IMG/VR virus record: IMGVR_UViG_3300009428_001375
Span: 1 to 47,698 of that record
Origin: a virus
Length of the DNA stretch: 47,698 nucleotides
Strand: one strand, 5' to 3'
Shown: positions 33,731-39,855 of the stretch, piece by piece
Numbering within the stretch: position 1 is the first letter of the stretch
How the letters are laid out: every line of letters starts with the position of its first letter
Program-made: the position numbers and the translations under genes
The notes under the pieces: generated by a model
What the model was told of the DNA's origin: nothing
What the model saw: the letters and a program-made list of their open reading frames with translations, nothing else
Database searches by the model: none

Positions 33731-33759
33731 TTGACAACACACTCTACATAGCTTATATT
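33731..33759 (+). promoter_or_regulatory. Strong sigma70-like promoter, probably giving a leaderless mRNA
   Basis: A perfect TTGACA (33731-33736), 17-base spacer, TATATT (33754-33759). The predicted transcription start, 7 bases after the -10, is the A of the ATG at 33766. No ribosome binding site fits between. Confidence 0.7.
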
Positions 33760-33765
33760 ATAAGT

Positions 33766-34179
33766 ATGTTATATGAAATACACACAGGTAAAAGATTCTC
33801 TAAGGTTGTAGATGATGCTATGACCTTTATCGTCAACCATTTAGACTTGCCTTCGCATGTTTGGATAGACATAACTATGCAAAAACTTCCCGAAGGTTCT
33901 TGTGGCGGTTGTGTTGATTTAGGTGACGATGGAGACCATCATTACTTCGACTTAGATATAAATAACAATCTTACGCAACAAGAGATGATGCGTACAATAT
34001 TCCATGAGATGAAACATGTTGAACAAACTGTAAACGGACGACTTGATCAGAATACATGGTGTGGCATTGATTACACTGGTGTTGCATACGAAGATCGTCC
34101 TTGGGAAAAGGAAGCATACGAATTTGAGTCTCGAACAATTTCTGAGTACAACTGTGTCAATAGAGAAGATGTGCATTGA
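33766..34179 (+). CDS. Zinc metallopeptidase-like protein (HExxH)
   Basis: A 137-aa protein with TIFHEMKHVEQ (about residues 81-91), an HExxH zinc site, and a downstream Glu-rich PWEKEAYEFE (about 114-123) that could give the third ligand. The size suggests a minimal metallopeptidase of the ImmA/IrrE or SprT-like kind. It is the first gene after a strong promoter, and its ATG coincides with the predicted transcript start. The target is unknown. It could cut a host repressor or regulator (speculative). Confidence 0.7.
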   Translation: MLYEIHTGKRFSKVVDDAMTFIVNHLDLPSHVWIDITMQKLPEGSCGGCVDLGDDGDHHYFDLDINNNLTQQEMMRTIFHEMKHVEQTVNGRLDQNTWCGIDYTGVAYEDRPWEKEAYEFESRTISEYNCVNREDVH

Positions 34180-34441
34180 TACAATTGATGTTAATATTAA
34201 TATGACAGTGCCGTGGTATCTCATGGCTTCATATGCGTATTACGTAGAAGACAATCCCATATTATCAGACGAATACTTTGACAGGATTAGTCAAAAGATG
34301 ATTAAGAATTGGGGTGATATAGAGCACATGCACAAGCATCTAATCACTTTAGATATGCTAGGAGCTGGGTCTTACTTGGGCGAATATCCTAGTATGGTTA
34401 AAGGTGCATTAGAAGAAATAAGGAAATCCAATAGTGGCTAG
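34169..34441 (+). CDS. Small protein resembling the N-terminus of NAD-dependent DNA ligase
   Basis: A 90-aa protein (MCIDTIDVNINMTVPWYLM...). MASYAYYVEDNPILSDEYFDRI (about residues 17-38) resembles the YY-x-x-D-x-P-x-x-S-D-x-E-Y-D helical region of LigA. No adenylation domain follows, so it is not a ligase; the likeness suggests an NAD or nucleotide-binding helix pair. The start overlaps the peptidase gene by 11 nt. An in-frame upstream extension to 34043 lies inside that gene and was not used. Confidence 0.55.
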   Translation: MCIDTIDVNINMTVPWYLMASYAYYVEDNPILSDEYFDRISQKMIKNWGDIEHMHKHLITLDMLGAGSYLGEYPSMVKGALEEIRKSNSG

Positions 34442-34622
34442 TTTAAAAGATAAGAACGAATTATTCTGGTCAGTTAAGGGGCATATGATTCCTGACAGTT
34501 GGTCACCAGAAGCTATAGACGAAATGTACGATAGTTATTTTAAAAGAATGTGGAATAACAATGAGTACATATATCATACAGTGGGCTTCGAAAAGGCATG
34601 GAAAGATAAACTAAAGAAATGA
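34434..34622 (+). CDS. 62-aa conserved-looking phage protein
   Basis: A short ORF from GTG 34434, with AAGGA about 10 nt upstream. The protein (MASLKDKNELFWSVKGHMIP...) is rich in Trp and Tyr and charged. The function is unknown. It overlaps the previous gene by 8 nt. Confidence 0.55.
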   Translation: MASLKDKNELFWSVKGHMIPDSWSPEAIDEMYDSYFKRMWNNNEYIYHTVGFEKAWKDKLKK

Positions 34623-34631
34623 GACATTATA

Positions 34632-35186
34632 ATGAATATTTTTGTACTAGATAATTGTCCAGTCAAGTCGGCACAAATGCAATGTGATAAACACGTAGTA
34701 AAGATGGTTTTAGAGAGTGGTCAAATGCTATCGACTGCACATCGTATCCTAGATGGTACAATGAGTAAGCGTCCATCTAAGTCTGGCAAGACTATGGCAA
34801 AGTATTACGAGTTAAGTAATCCATCAATGGAAAAAATGTTGTATCGTGTTGCTCACGCAAATCACCCATGTACTATTTGGACTATGAAATCAAACAACAA
34901 TTACAACTGGCACTACGCTCATTTTATTGCTTTATGTGACGAGTATAAATTACGCTATGGTAAAACCCACATGACAGATACAAAGCTACGAAAATTGTTA
35001 GCTACTCCGCCTGTAGACATAGAAGTTGGATACAAAACAAAACAGCCTTTAGCAATGACCCATGAGCCACAATGTATGTTTGAAGATGTTGTTAAATCGT
35101 ATCGTGCATACTATCGTACTAAAGCTGATCGTTTCAAAATGGTGTGGACAAATCGATCTGTGCCAGAGTGGTTTGTTAAAGTTTAA
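34632..35186 (+). CDS. Conserved T4-like phage protein
   Basis: A 184-aa protein beginning MNIFVLDNCPVKSAQMQCDKHVVKMVLESGQML, written here in motif form: D7, two Cys, then DKHVVKM and LSTAHRILDG. I recall a family with this start in many T4-like phages, sometimes placed near pyrimidine-dimer glycosylases; that link is not certain. Basic patches (KRPSKSGK) suggest nucleic-acid contact. The gene is followed by the tRNA promoter. Confidence 0.65.
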   Translation: MNIFVLDNCPVKSAQMQCDKHVVKMVLESGQMLSTAHRILDGTMSKRPSKSGKTMAKYYELSNPSMEKMLYRVAHANHPCTIWTMKSNNNYNWHYAHFIALCDEYKLRYGKTHMTDTKLRKLLATPPVDIEVGYKTKQPLAMTHEPQCMFEDVVKSYRAYYRTKADRFKMVWTNRSVPEWFVKV

Positions 35187-35203
35187 AAATATTAAAATAA
35201 GGG

Positions 35204-35232
35204 TTGACGTTATAGTAAATATATGTTATCAT
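35204..35232 (+). promoter_or_regulatory. Sigma70-like promoter for the tRNA-Trp gene
   Basis: TTGACG (35204-35209), a 17-base spacer and TATCAT (35227-35232) lie just before the tRNA, whose first base is 12 nt after the -10. The tRNA transcript would therefore have an almost mature 5' end. Confidence 0.65.
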
Positions 35233-35243
35233 AACGTTAATAC

Positions 35244-35317
35244 ATGGGTGTAGTGAAATGGTATCACGGCGGATTCCAAATCCGCAAGTCTGGGTTCGAT
35301 TCCTAGCACCTGTGCCA
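35244..35317 (+). tRNA. tRNA-Trp (anticodon CCA)
   Basis: A 74-nt cloverleaf including an encoded CCA end. The acceptor stem is ATGGGTG with CACCTGT; the D stem is GTGA/TCAC; the anticodon stem GCGGA/TCCGC closes the loop TTCCAAA, giving anticodon CCA at 35276-35278; the T arm is CTGGG-TTCGATT-CCTAG. Discriminator base is G, as in bacterial tRNA-Trp. It is the only tRNA I find in this window. Its own promoter lies directly upstream. Confidence 0.92.
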
Positions 35318-35333
35318 AACAAGGACTTGATAG

Positions 35334-35555
35334 ATGATAGATTACGAAACAACAAAATCAAAGATGGAAGAGTTAGCGTTCTCAGAGCCTTTAATAGATT
35401 CTGACTTGATAGACCAACAAAACTTACTTAAAAGAATTGCAAATTTAGAGTATGAGTTAATGGAATTATCTCGATTACTTAAAGAACATCTAAATGCACA
35501 AAAACCTAATCCATACTATCGTACTAAGTATCGGTTGTGGCCTGATGACACTTGA
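35334..35555 (+). CDS. 73-aa coiled-coil protein
   Basis: A small protein (MIDYETTKSKMEELAF...) with a central heptad-rich helix (about residues 25-55, LLKRIANLEYELMELSRLLKEHL). The Pro/Tyr-rich C-terminus ends YRLWPDDT. It follows the tRNA by 16 nt with AAGGAC in between. The function is unknown. Confidence 0.55.
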   Translation: MIDYETTKSKMEELAFSEPLIDSDLIDQQNLLKRIANLEYELMELSRLLKEHLNAQKPNPYYRTKYRLWPDDT

Positions 35556-35571
35556 TAAGGTTTAATATGTT

Positions 35572-36105
35572 ATGGAATTAATAATGGAAAATAGTATGCG
35601 ACTTTTAATAATTGGTTATGGCAGACATGGTAAAGATACTGTGTCAGAATATTTAGAAAAACAACATGGTATGACTTTCGAGTCTAGCTCAAAGTTCTGT
35701 TCTAAAAAATTCATATTCAACGATCTTAAAGACAAGTATGGGTATGATACAGAAGAAGAGTGTTATGCCGACAGACACAATCATAGAAGCGAATGGTATG
35801 ATGCTATATGCAATTATAATAAAGATGATCCTGCTAAGTTAGGCAGAGAGATGTTCGATGAGTTTGACATCTACTGTGGGTTAAGAAACAAAAAAGAATT
35901 TGATGCTATGAATAATGAGCAAGTGTTTGATTACTCTATATGGGTTGATCGTAGTGACCATCTTCCACCAGAAGACTCGTCTAGTATGAGCTTAGAGCAG
36001 TGGATGTCAGATTATACTATTGACAACAATGGTTCTATAGAAGACCTTTATAGAAATATTGACGCTTTGTTGCCAATAATAAAAACATTGATCTATCTAA
36101 GATAG
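35572..36105 (+). CDS. Deoxynucleoside-monophosphate-kinase-like P-loop protein
   Basis: A 177-aa protein with LLIIGYGRHGKDTVSEYL (about residues 11-28), the GxGxxGKDT P-loop of T4 gp1-like dNMP kinases and related phage NMP kinases. RSEWYDAICNY (about 72-82) and the KLGREMFDEFDIYCGLR stretch (about 89-105) resemble the lid and base-binding parts. Start: ATG 35572, with in-frame ATG 35584 and 35596 as alternatives. It could phosphorylate dNMPs made from degraded host DNA. Confidence 0.7.
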   Translation: MELIMENSMRLLIIGYGRHGKDTVSEYLEKQHGMTFESSSKFCSKKFIFNDLKDKYGYDTEEECYADRHNHRSEWYDAICNYNKDDPAKLGREMFDEFDIYCGLRNKKEFDAMNNEQVFDYSIWVDRSDHLPPEDSSSMSLEQWMSDYTIDNNGSIEDLYRNIDALLPIIKTLIYLR

Positions 36106-36145
36106 TAATAAATTTATCACAAAAGAATATATGTTTATTATACGC

Positions 36146-36174
36146 TTGCATCAATATAACAAATAGTGTATAAG
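36146..36174 (+). promoter_or_regulatory. Sigma70-like promoter for tmRNA
   Basis: TTGCAT (36146-36151), 17-base spacer, TATAAG (36169-36174). The predicted transcription start is close to 36181, just before the acceptor piece of the tmRNA. I looked for a glutamine riboswitch before the tmRNA, because one has been described for a related marine phage, and saw no CGTTCA...GGAAGTAGG-type motif. Confidence 0.6.
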
Positions 36175-36180
36175 TAACTC

Positions 36181-36490
36181 ATAAACGTTGAAGCAACGTG
36201 AACGCATACTGGACTTGGGGGCAGTACCCAACTGCTCCACCATAAGCACATTACGCCTTACTGCAATAAGGTGTTTTTGCAGAGACATAGACCTCACGAG
36301 GGTTGAAGATGATGTGCTTTTGATGGGGCAGAAATAGGATCGACAGGTGTTGTAGTGAAGTGGAGTTTATCGGGTGACTGCGTAATTGGTCAAAACTACT
36401 AAATGCAAATGAAAATTTCGCACCTCGTGAATTCGCTCTAGCAGCTTAATTCAACGGAGTTGGCGACTTACTTGGCAACAGAAAAGTCGC
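36181..36490 (+). ncRNA. ssrA: Circularly permuted two-piece tmRNA
   Basis: The acceptor piece comes first and ends CTGCTCC-A-CCA (36232-36242), preceded by a T arm TTGGG-GGCAGTA-CCCAA (36215-36231). After a spacer (36243-36324) closed by AAGCACAT/ATGTGCTT, the coding piece starts with GGGGCAG (36325-36331), which pairs with CTGCTCC to complete a 7-bp acceptor stem, including the G3-U pair needed for alanine charging. The tag frame begins at GCA 36405 and ends at TAA 36447-36449: ANENFAPREFALAA. This is the alphaproteobacterial permuted form. It would rescue stalled ribosomes during infection. The exact 5' end and the 3' end of the coding piece are estimates. Confidence 0.93.
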
Positions 36491-36498
36491 ATTTTTTT
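36463..36498 (+). terminator. Terminator at the tmRNA 3' end
   Basis: GCGACTT (36463-36469) pairs with AAGTCGC (36484-36490), followed by a T run to 36498. It ends the tmRNA transcript 20 bases before the porin gene and may also form the last helix of the coding piece. Confidence 0.8.
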
Positions 36499-36517
36499 AA
36501 ACATCAAGGAAAACAAA

Positions 36518-37303
36518 ATGAACAAATTAATAATTGCAACTACTGCCTTAATAGTTGTAGCGTCTTCATGCCAAGCAGAAATGCTAATTGGTGCAGATGC
36601 AGAAGTTAAAATCAAGAAGAATTCAACGACTAAAAATTACGAAACAGTCACAACATTAGGTCTGAACTTTGCAACAGATCAGGAACTTGCATTCGGTGGA
36701 TTTAACATCGATTCAAAAGATGGTGGCACATTTGCATTAGACGAGTGGAACATTGGTACAACAATAGGTGTTGCTAAAGTTTCTTTCGGTAAGCAAGGTG
36801 GTATATTTCCTGAAGACATTTCTGATACAGGAAATGGTTCTGTAGCAACAATTACAATGAACGAATCATTGTCAGTTGAAGCATATGGTCTTAGTGTTGC
36901 TTTAGGTCTTGACGACTATAAGAACGATGTGTTTGGTAACAACGATAACATACAAGTTGCATACACAATTGACGGCGAAACATTAGACGTGACAGCTGGT
37001 ATCGATTATAATATCGATACAGAAGAAAGCGTCTATGGCACGCGTGTCGATCTTTCAACATCTAATATAGCTGTTGGTGGTATTATGACTTATGGTACAA
37101 ATCTTAAAACAGTAGCATACGAAGCAGATGCAACTATTATGGGCGTAACCGCTTATATCAATGGCGACCAAAACGATATGACTGAAAATGTTGGTGCAGG
37201 TTATGAAATGGAAGTCGGTGGTTTAACAACTGAACTTGACATGAACTACAACTTCGATGCCGAACAAGTGACACCAAAGTTTACAGTAGGCTTTAGTTTC
37301 TAA
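36518..37303 (+). CDS. Porin-like outer-membrane beta-barrel protein
   Basis: A 261-aa secreted protein. Residues 1-20 form a signal peptide (cut after CQA). The mature chain alternates polar and hydrophobic residues in strands of about 10 and ends in TVGFSF, the C-terminal aromatic signature used by the BAM complex. The layout suits a small porin, about 12-16 strands. CAAGGAAAA gives the ribosome site. It lies right behind the tmRNA terminator without a clear promoter of its own. A phage porin could alter uptake or block other phages (both speculative). Confidence 0.75.
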   Translation: MNKLIIATTALIVVASSCQAEMLIGADAEVKIKKNSTTKNYETVTTLGLNFATDQELAFGGFNIDSKDGGTFALDEWNIGTTIGVAKVSFGKQGGIFPEDISDTGNGSVATITMNESLSVEAYGLSVALGLDDYKNDVFGNNDNIQVAYTIDGETLDVTAGIDYNIDTEESVYGTRVDLSTSNIAVGGIMTYGTNLKTVAYEADATIMGVTAYINGDQNDMTENVGAGYEMEVGGLTTELDMNYNFDAEQVTPKFTVGFSF

Positions 37304-37329
37304 TAAACAATAGAATAAGAATACGGAGA

Positions 37330-37387
37330 GTTAGATCCGATAAGACCCACTGGTTGCAAACATGGTCAGGTCGGCGAAGTTCTAACA
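37330..37387 (+). ncRNA. Structured RNA element of unknown identity
   Basis: Three nested helices: GTTAGA (37330-37335) with TCTAAC (37382-37387), CCGA (37337-37340) with TCGG (37371-37374), and GACC (37344-37347) with GGTC (37364-37367), separated by asymmetric and 3x3 internal loops. Part of it (GGTCAGGTCGG) resembles SRP RNA, but the conserved GGAAGCAG strand is missing. It lies in the 197-base non-coding stretch 37304-37500, before a terminator-promoter. It may be a small RNA or a riboswitch-like leader. Confidence 0.45.
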
Positions 37388-37428
37388 CTGAACATCAACT
37401 GTGATATGATCAATACTGTATAAGGAGA

Positions 37429-37457
37429 AAAGGGGGCTTGACAGTCCCCTTTTTTTA
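37429..37457 (+). terminator. Terminator whose loop carries a promoter -35
   Basis: AAAAGGGGGCT (37429-37439) pairs with AGTCCCCTTTT (37444-37454) around the tetraloop TGAC, followed by more T. It ends transcription from the tmRNA/porin side. The -35 hexamer of the next promoter lies in the loop and upper stem. The A run on the left makes it likely to work in both directions. Confidence 0.85.
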
Positions 37458-37467
37458 TATTATAGTA
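37439..37467 (+). promoter_or_regulatory. Promoter overlapping the terminator
   Basis: A perfect TTGACA (37439-37444), 17-base spacer, TATAGT (37462-37467). It starts a new transcript for the gene at 37501. The spacer is formed by the right arm and T run of the terminator, so termination and re-initiation share the same 40 bases. Confidence 0.75.
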
Positions 37468-37500
37468 TAAGTATATTGTAATCATAAGGGGGTATAAATA

Positions 37501-37701
37501 ATGTCAAGTATTAAATACGCGGTATGTTGGGACGAGTGTGGCAAAGAAATTCACATAGAGTGTCCTATATCTGAAATGGCGCACGATATAGTAACGACTT
37601 TTCCAGAATATAGTTTTAGATATTTCAAGGAAGAGGATGAAGACAAGTGGTACGACAACGATCAAGATGATCAATATGATTATGGTAATGGAGAATATTA
37701 A
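37501..37701 (+). CDS. 66-aa acidic protein
   Basis: A small protein with a Cys-containing N-terminal half (MSSIKYAVCWDECGKEIHIEC) and a strongly acidic tail (EEDEDKWYDNDQDDQYD). AAGGGGG lies about 8 nt before the ATG. It is first in a run of small early-type genes. The function is unknown; the acidic tail could mimic nucleic acid. Confidence 0.6.
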   Translation: MSSIKYAVCWDECGKEIHIECPISEMAHDIVTTFPEYSFRYFKEEDEDKWYDNDQDDQYDYGNGEY

Positions 37702-37702
37702 A

Positions 37703-37987
37703 ATGAAACAATTTATATTTGATAAATGGAATGTGGTTATGTGCCACAAAACTAACCCATTAAGTAACATTAAAAATATTGGAATACAGCATATGGTTAT
37801 GCAATTATTAGCATGGATGTGGTCAATTGTATTCGCTCTTGCAATCGGTAGTTGGACTATGTTTGGTTACTATGCAATCGCACACGTTCTTATTATTGGT
37901 GCTATTGTTATCACTGTAGCAACTTTTGAGACTGCCAAGAAAACGCCTACTGTGTTTGGTAGAGCGTCTAACGGAGAACATGAATGA
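37703..37987 (+). CDS. Conserved marine phage membrane protein
   Basis: A 94-aa protein (MKQFIFDKWNVVMCHKTNPL...) with two membrane helices (about residues 34-52 and 55-75). ATG 37703 is 9 nt after GGAG; longer in-frame starts lie inside the previous gene. I recall a near-identical layout (M..FIFD.W...M.H..NPL) in cyanophages. The function is unknown. Confidence 0.65.
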   Translation: MKQFIFDKWNVVMCHKTNPLSNIKNIGIQHMVMQLLAWMWSIVFALAIGSWTMFGYYAIAHVLIIGAIVITVATFETAKKTPTVFGRASNGEHE

Positions 37988-38178
37988 AACATCTGGTGAT
38001 TAGATACAAACTATTTAAAGGCTTGTATAAGAATTTAATTCAAGAAGGCATTGAAATGTATGGTGAGGATCAATCAAGCTTGGATTGGTATGCAAAATAC
38101 AATTGGATCAATTGTTCAATTTGGGCATTCCACAATTCAAGGACACACGAGTTAGATGGAAGCTACAGGAAAAAATGA
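37984..38178 (+). CDS. 64-aa phage protein
   Basis: A small soluble protein (MKHLVIRYKLFKGLYKN...) rich in Tyr, Trp and Lys. It overlaps the genes on both sides by 4 nt, so it is probably translated by coupling. No motif is recognised. Confidence 0.5.
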   Translation: MKHLVIRYKLFKGLYKNLIQEGIEMYGEDQSSLDWYAKYNWINCSIWAFHNSRTHELDGSYRKK

Positions 38179-38333
38179 AACATTTAAAAGAAATTGAAAT
38201 GTCATACATGAGTCATTTGGCTCATGCGTTTTTAATTGCAGGAGTTCTTATAGTACATGGATTACTTCCGTGGATATGGGAAACTAAAGCATCTGATATG
38301 TTATGTAAAGATAGAAACCCTTCTGGTGAATAA
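38175..38333 (+). CDS. Small membrane protein (DUF6356-like)
   Basis: A 52-aa protein (MKHLKEIEMSYMSHLAHAF...) with one membrane helix (about residues 15-34). AGGA at 38168-38171 precedes ATG 38175. The Y-x-x-H-x-x-x-A pattern and WIWETKASDML end match the family called DUF6356, as far as I remember. The function is unknown. Confidence 0.55.
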   Translation: MKHLKEIEMSYMSHLAHAFLIAGVLIVHGLLPWIWETKASDMLCKDRNPSGE

Positions 38334-38354
38334 AAAAATATAGTGAAGTGATAG

Positions 38355-38384
38355 AACTAGGAGAATTTTAAATCCCCTAGTTTT
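38355..38384. terminator. Bidirectional terminator between convergent genes
   Basis: AACTAGGAGA (38355-38364) pairs with TCCCCTAGTT (38373-38382), one mismatch, loop ATTTTAAA, with T-rich sequence on the right and A-rich sequence on the left. It sits between the + strand gene ending at 38333 and the minus-strand gene ending at 38388. Confidence 0.65.
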
Positions 38385-38387
38385 ACT

Positions 38388-38714
38388 TTATGTCTTAGGT
38401 TTAGAGTACACTGTACTTACATAGAATGCAGTAACAATACCAGCAACCGATACAAAATATGTAGGAGCCATGCTTCCTAATATCTTTGCCGCTTCAGGCA
38501 CACCCATTAATATAGCAACGACTACTGCAAATGGATATAATAACATTCCACCTAAAGCAAACCATGCCATATTTCGCATTGCATCTTGCTTTTTATCTGC
38601 ATTTTCAATGCTAATCATTCGTTCGTGTCGATTTAATTCCGCATCTGTTATGATGCCGTCTCCGTCTAAATCAGCATCATTAAGTATGCTGTCAGTTTCT
38701 AGTTTTTTAGCCAT
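38388..38714 (-). CDS. EF-hand membrane protein, only minus-strand gene
   Basis: A 108-aa protein. Residues 14-25 (DLDGDGIITDAE) form a canonical EF-hand calcium loop; two membrane helices follow (about 49-70 and 81-102). AAGGAGATTTT before the start codon on the minus strand is a good ribosome site. It has relatives in cyanophages (from memory). Its TATAAATA promoter is shared, back to back, with that of the curli block. The antisense position makes it the only gene here transcribed leftward. A holin-like or calcium-responsive membrane role is speculative. Confidence 0.8.
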   Translation of the reverse strand: MAKKLETDSILNDADLDGDGIITDAELNRHERMISIENADKKQDAMRNMAWFALGGMLLYPFAVVVAILMGVPEAAKILGSMAPTYFVSVAGIVTAFYVSTVYSKPKT

Positions 38715-38736
38715 TAAAATCTCCTTTAAGTGAGGT

Positions 38737-38744
38737 TATTTATA
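38737..38744 (-). promoter_or_regulatory. Late promoter box for the minus-strand EF-hand gene
   Basis: TATTTATA on the + strand reads TATAAATA on the minus strand, 23 bases upstream of the EF-hand start codon. It overlaps a + strand TATAAATA at 38743-38750, forming the palindrome-like TATTTATATAAATA. Confidence 0.6.
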
Positions 38745-38754
38745 TAAATAAAGT

Positions 38755-38762
38755 TATAAATA
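38755..38762 (+). promoter_or_regulatory. Late promoter box for the curli-like block
   Basis: TATAAATA in the context TTATAAATAG, as at 422 and 482. It is 31 bases before the first gene (ATG 38793), with AAGGAGG between. A further TATAAATA lies at 38743-38750. The curli-like genes are therefore probably late genes. Confidence 0.6.
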
Positions 38763-38792
38763 GTGTATCAAAGCGAAGGAGGAGTATACTAT

Positions 38793-39071
38793 ATGGATTT
38801 TTTATCATTAGTTGGTGACGTTGGATTTCCTATCGCTGGAGCGTTGGCGGCTGGAGGTTTTGTGTTTCTTACACTTAAATTTATCCTAGCTGGTGTGACC
38901 GATTCTGTAACTACGTTAAAGAATATTATTGGATCACTAGACAATCGTGTACAAACAATGAATAACGATTTGGTAAAAATTGATGCACTGTTAAGTTATG
39001 CGTTAAACGTTAAACCTAACATAGATAGAATTGCCGCTAATGAAGGTAAAGACGATGCAAGGCGTGATTAA
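38793..39071 (+). CDS. Membrane/coiled-coil protein upstream of curli genes (A)
   Basis: A 92-aa protein (MDFLSLVGDVGFPIAGALAAGG...). One membrane helix (about residues 12-36) is followed by a coiled coil (about 40-75) and a polar end DARRD. AAGGAGG at 38777-38783 fits the ATG at 38793. It is a distant look-alike of the next gene, both starting with a G-(F/Y)-(G)-FPI helix. It is present next to curli-like genes and may be an inner-membrane partner or a holin-like protein. Confidence 0.65.
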   Translation: MDFLSLVGDVGFPIAGALAAGGFVFLTLKFILAGVTDSVTTLKNIIGSLDNRVQTMNNDLVKIDALLSYALNVKPNIDRIAANEGKDDARRD

Positions 39072-39397
39072 TGGAAGTTGATTTAGCACAAGCGATAGGT
39101 GAATACGGATTTCCTATTATTGCCGCAATGGGCATGGGATATTTTATTTATTTTATATGGAAGTGGGTAACAGAAACAATTGATCCTGTTGTAGGTGAGA
39201 CTATGTTTACATTAATCAGATTAGTTGATCGTATTCGCATGTTAGATAATGATATGATTCGTTTGAATAGTAAATTATCAATGGTATTAGAATATAGATC
39301 CAAGATGGACGGCGAACAACAAAAAGAACTTGATGATATGGTTAACAAGTATCAATCACGTAGTGAAGCATTTAACAGTACAGGAGATGGTAAATGA
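39071..39397 (+). CDS. Membrane/coiled-coil protein upstream of curli genes (B)
   Basis: A 108-aa protein with the same design as its neighbour: EYGFPIIAAMGMGYFIYFIWKW (about residues 11-32) is one membrane helix, then a long coiled coil (about 38-92). It is probably an ancient tandem duplicate. The start overlaps the previous stop by one base and the end overlaps the CsgF-like gene by 4 nt, so all three are coupled. Confidence 0.65.
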   Translation: MEVDLAQAIGEYGFPIIAAMGMGYFIYFIWKWVTETIDPVVGETMFTLIRLVDRIRMLDNDMIRLNSKLSMVLEYRSKMDGEQQKELDDMVNKYQSRSEAFNSTGDGK

Positions 39398-39855
39398 AAA
39401 TACTAATAGCTTTAAGCACAATTTGTTTACTGACTTCTACCGAAGTTAATGCAGAACTTGTCCATAAGTTTAGTAGTCCATCTTTTAATGGTAATGGATA
39501 CAGTAGTCACGTATTAAGTACAGAACAACTTATACACAATCGTAAAGAGGATGTTAAAGATAAAGCCGAGGCCGAGGCCAGACGTATAGAAAGAGAATTA
39601 GGCAACACAACATTAAACAAATTTATTACAAACCTAGAGTCAAGAATATATGCGACGTTAAGTAAACAAATGGTAGACAGTATGTTTGCGGCATGTACAG
39701 GTGACGATTGTGCAACATCAGGAACTACTGAACTTGAAGGTAGTACAATCACTTGGGTAAAAGATAGTACCACTGGTTCAATAACATTGACTATAGCAAA
39801 CGTCGATGGAACTACTGAGATTACTATTCCCGGTGCTGGAGAATTTACGTTCTAA
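39394..39855 (+). CDS. csgF: CsgF-like curli assembly factor
   Basis: A 153-aa secreted protein. Residues 1-20 are a signal peptide (cut after VNA). The mature start ELVHKFSSPSFNGNGYSSH matches the CsgF N-terminus, the part that plugs into the CsgG pore (pattern F-x-N/S-P-x-F-G/N-G-N). A helix (about 45-85) follows, then a C-terminal beta part. In curli systems CsgF forms a second constriction on CsgG and helps nucleate fibres. Directly followed by csgG, as in bacterial operons. Confidence 0.85.
   Translation: MKILIALSTICLLTSTEVNAELVHKFSSPSFNGNGYSSHVLSTEQLIHNRKEDVKDKAEAEARRIERELGNTTLNKFITNLESRIYATLSKQMVDSMFAACTGDDCATSGTTELEGSTITWVKDSTTGSITLTIANVDGTTEITIPGAGEFTF

Noticed and set aside
36106-36230. 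A glutamine riboswitch before the tmRNA
   Set aside because: A related marine phage is reported to have one, but I find no CGTTCA...GGAAGTAGG-type core here; only a sigma70-like promoter is visible.
37360-37385. Similarity of GGTCAGGTCGG to bacterial SRP (4.5S) RNA
   Set aside because: The conserved partner strand with GGAAGCAG and the closing tetraloop are absent, so it is not an SRP RNA.
37494-37501. TATAAATA just before the gene at 37501
   Set aside because: It overlaps the start codon itself, so it cannot be that gene's late promoter; a proper promoter lies upstream.
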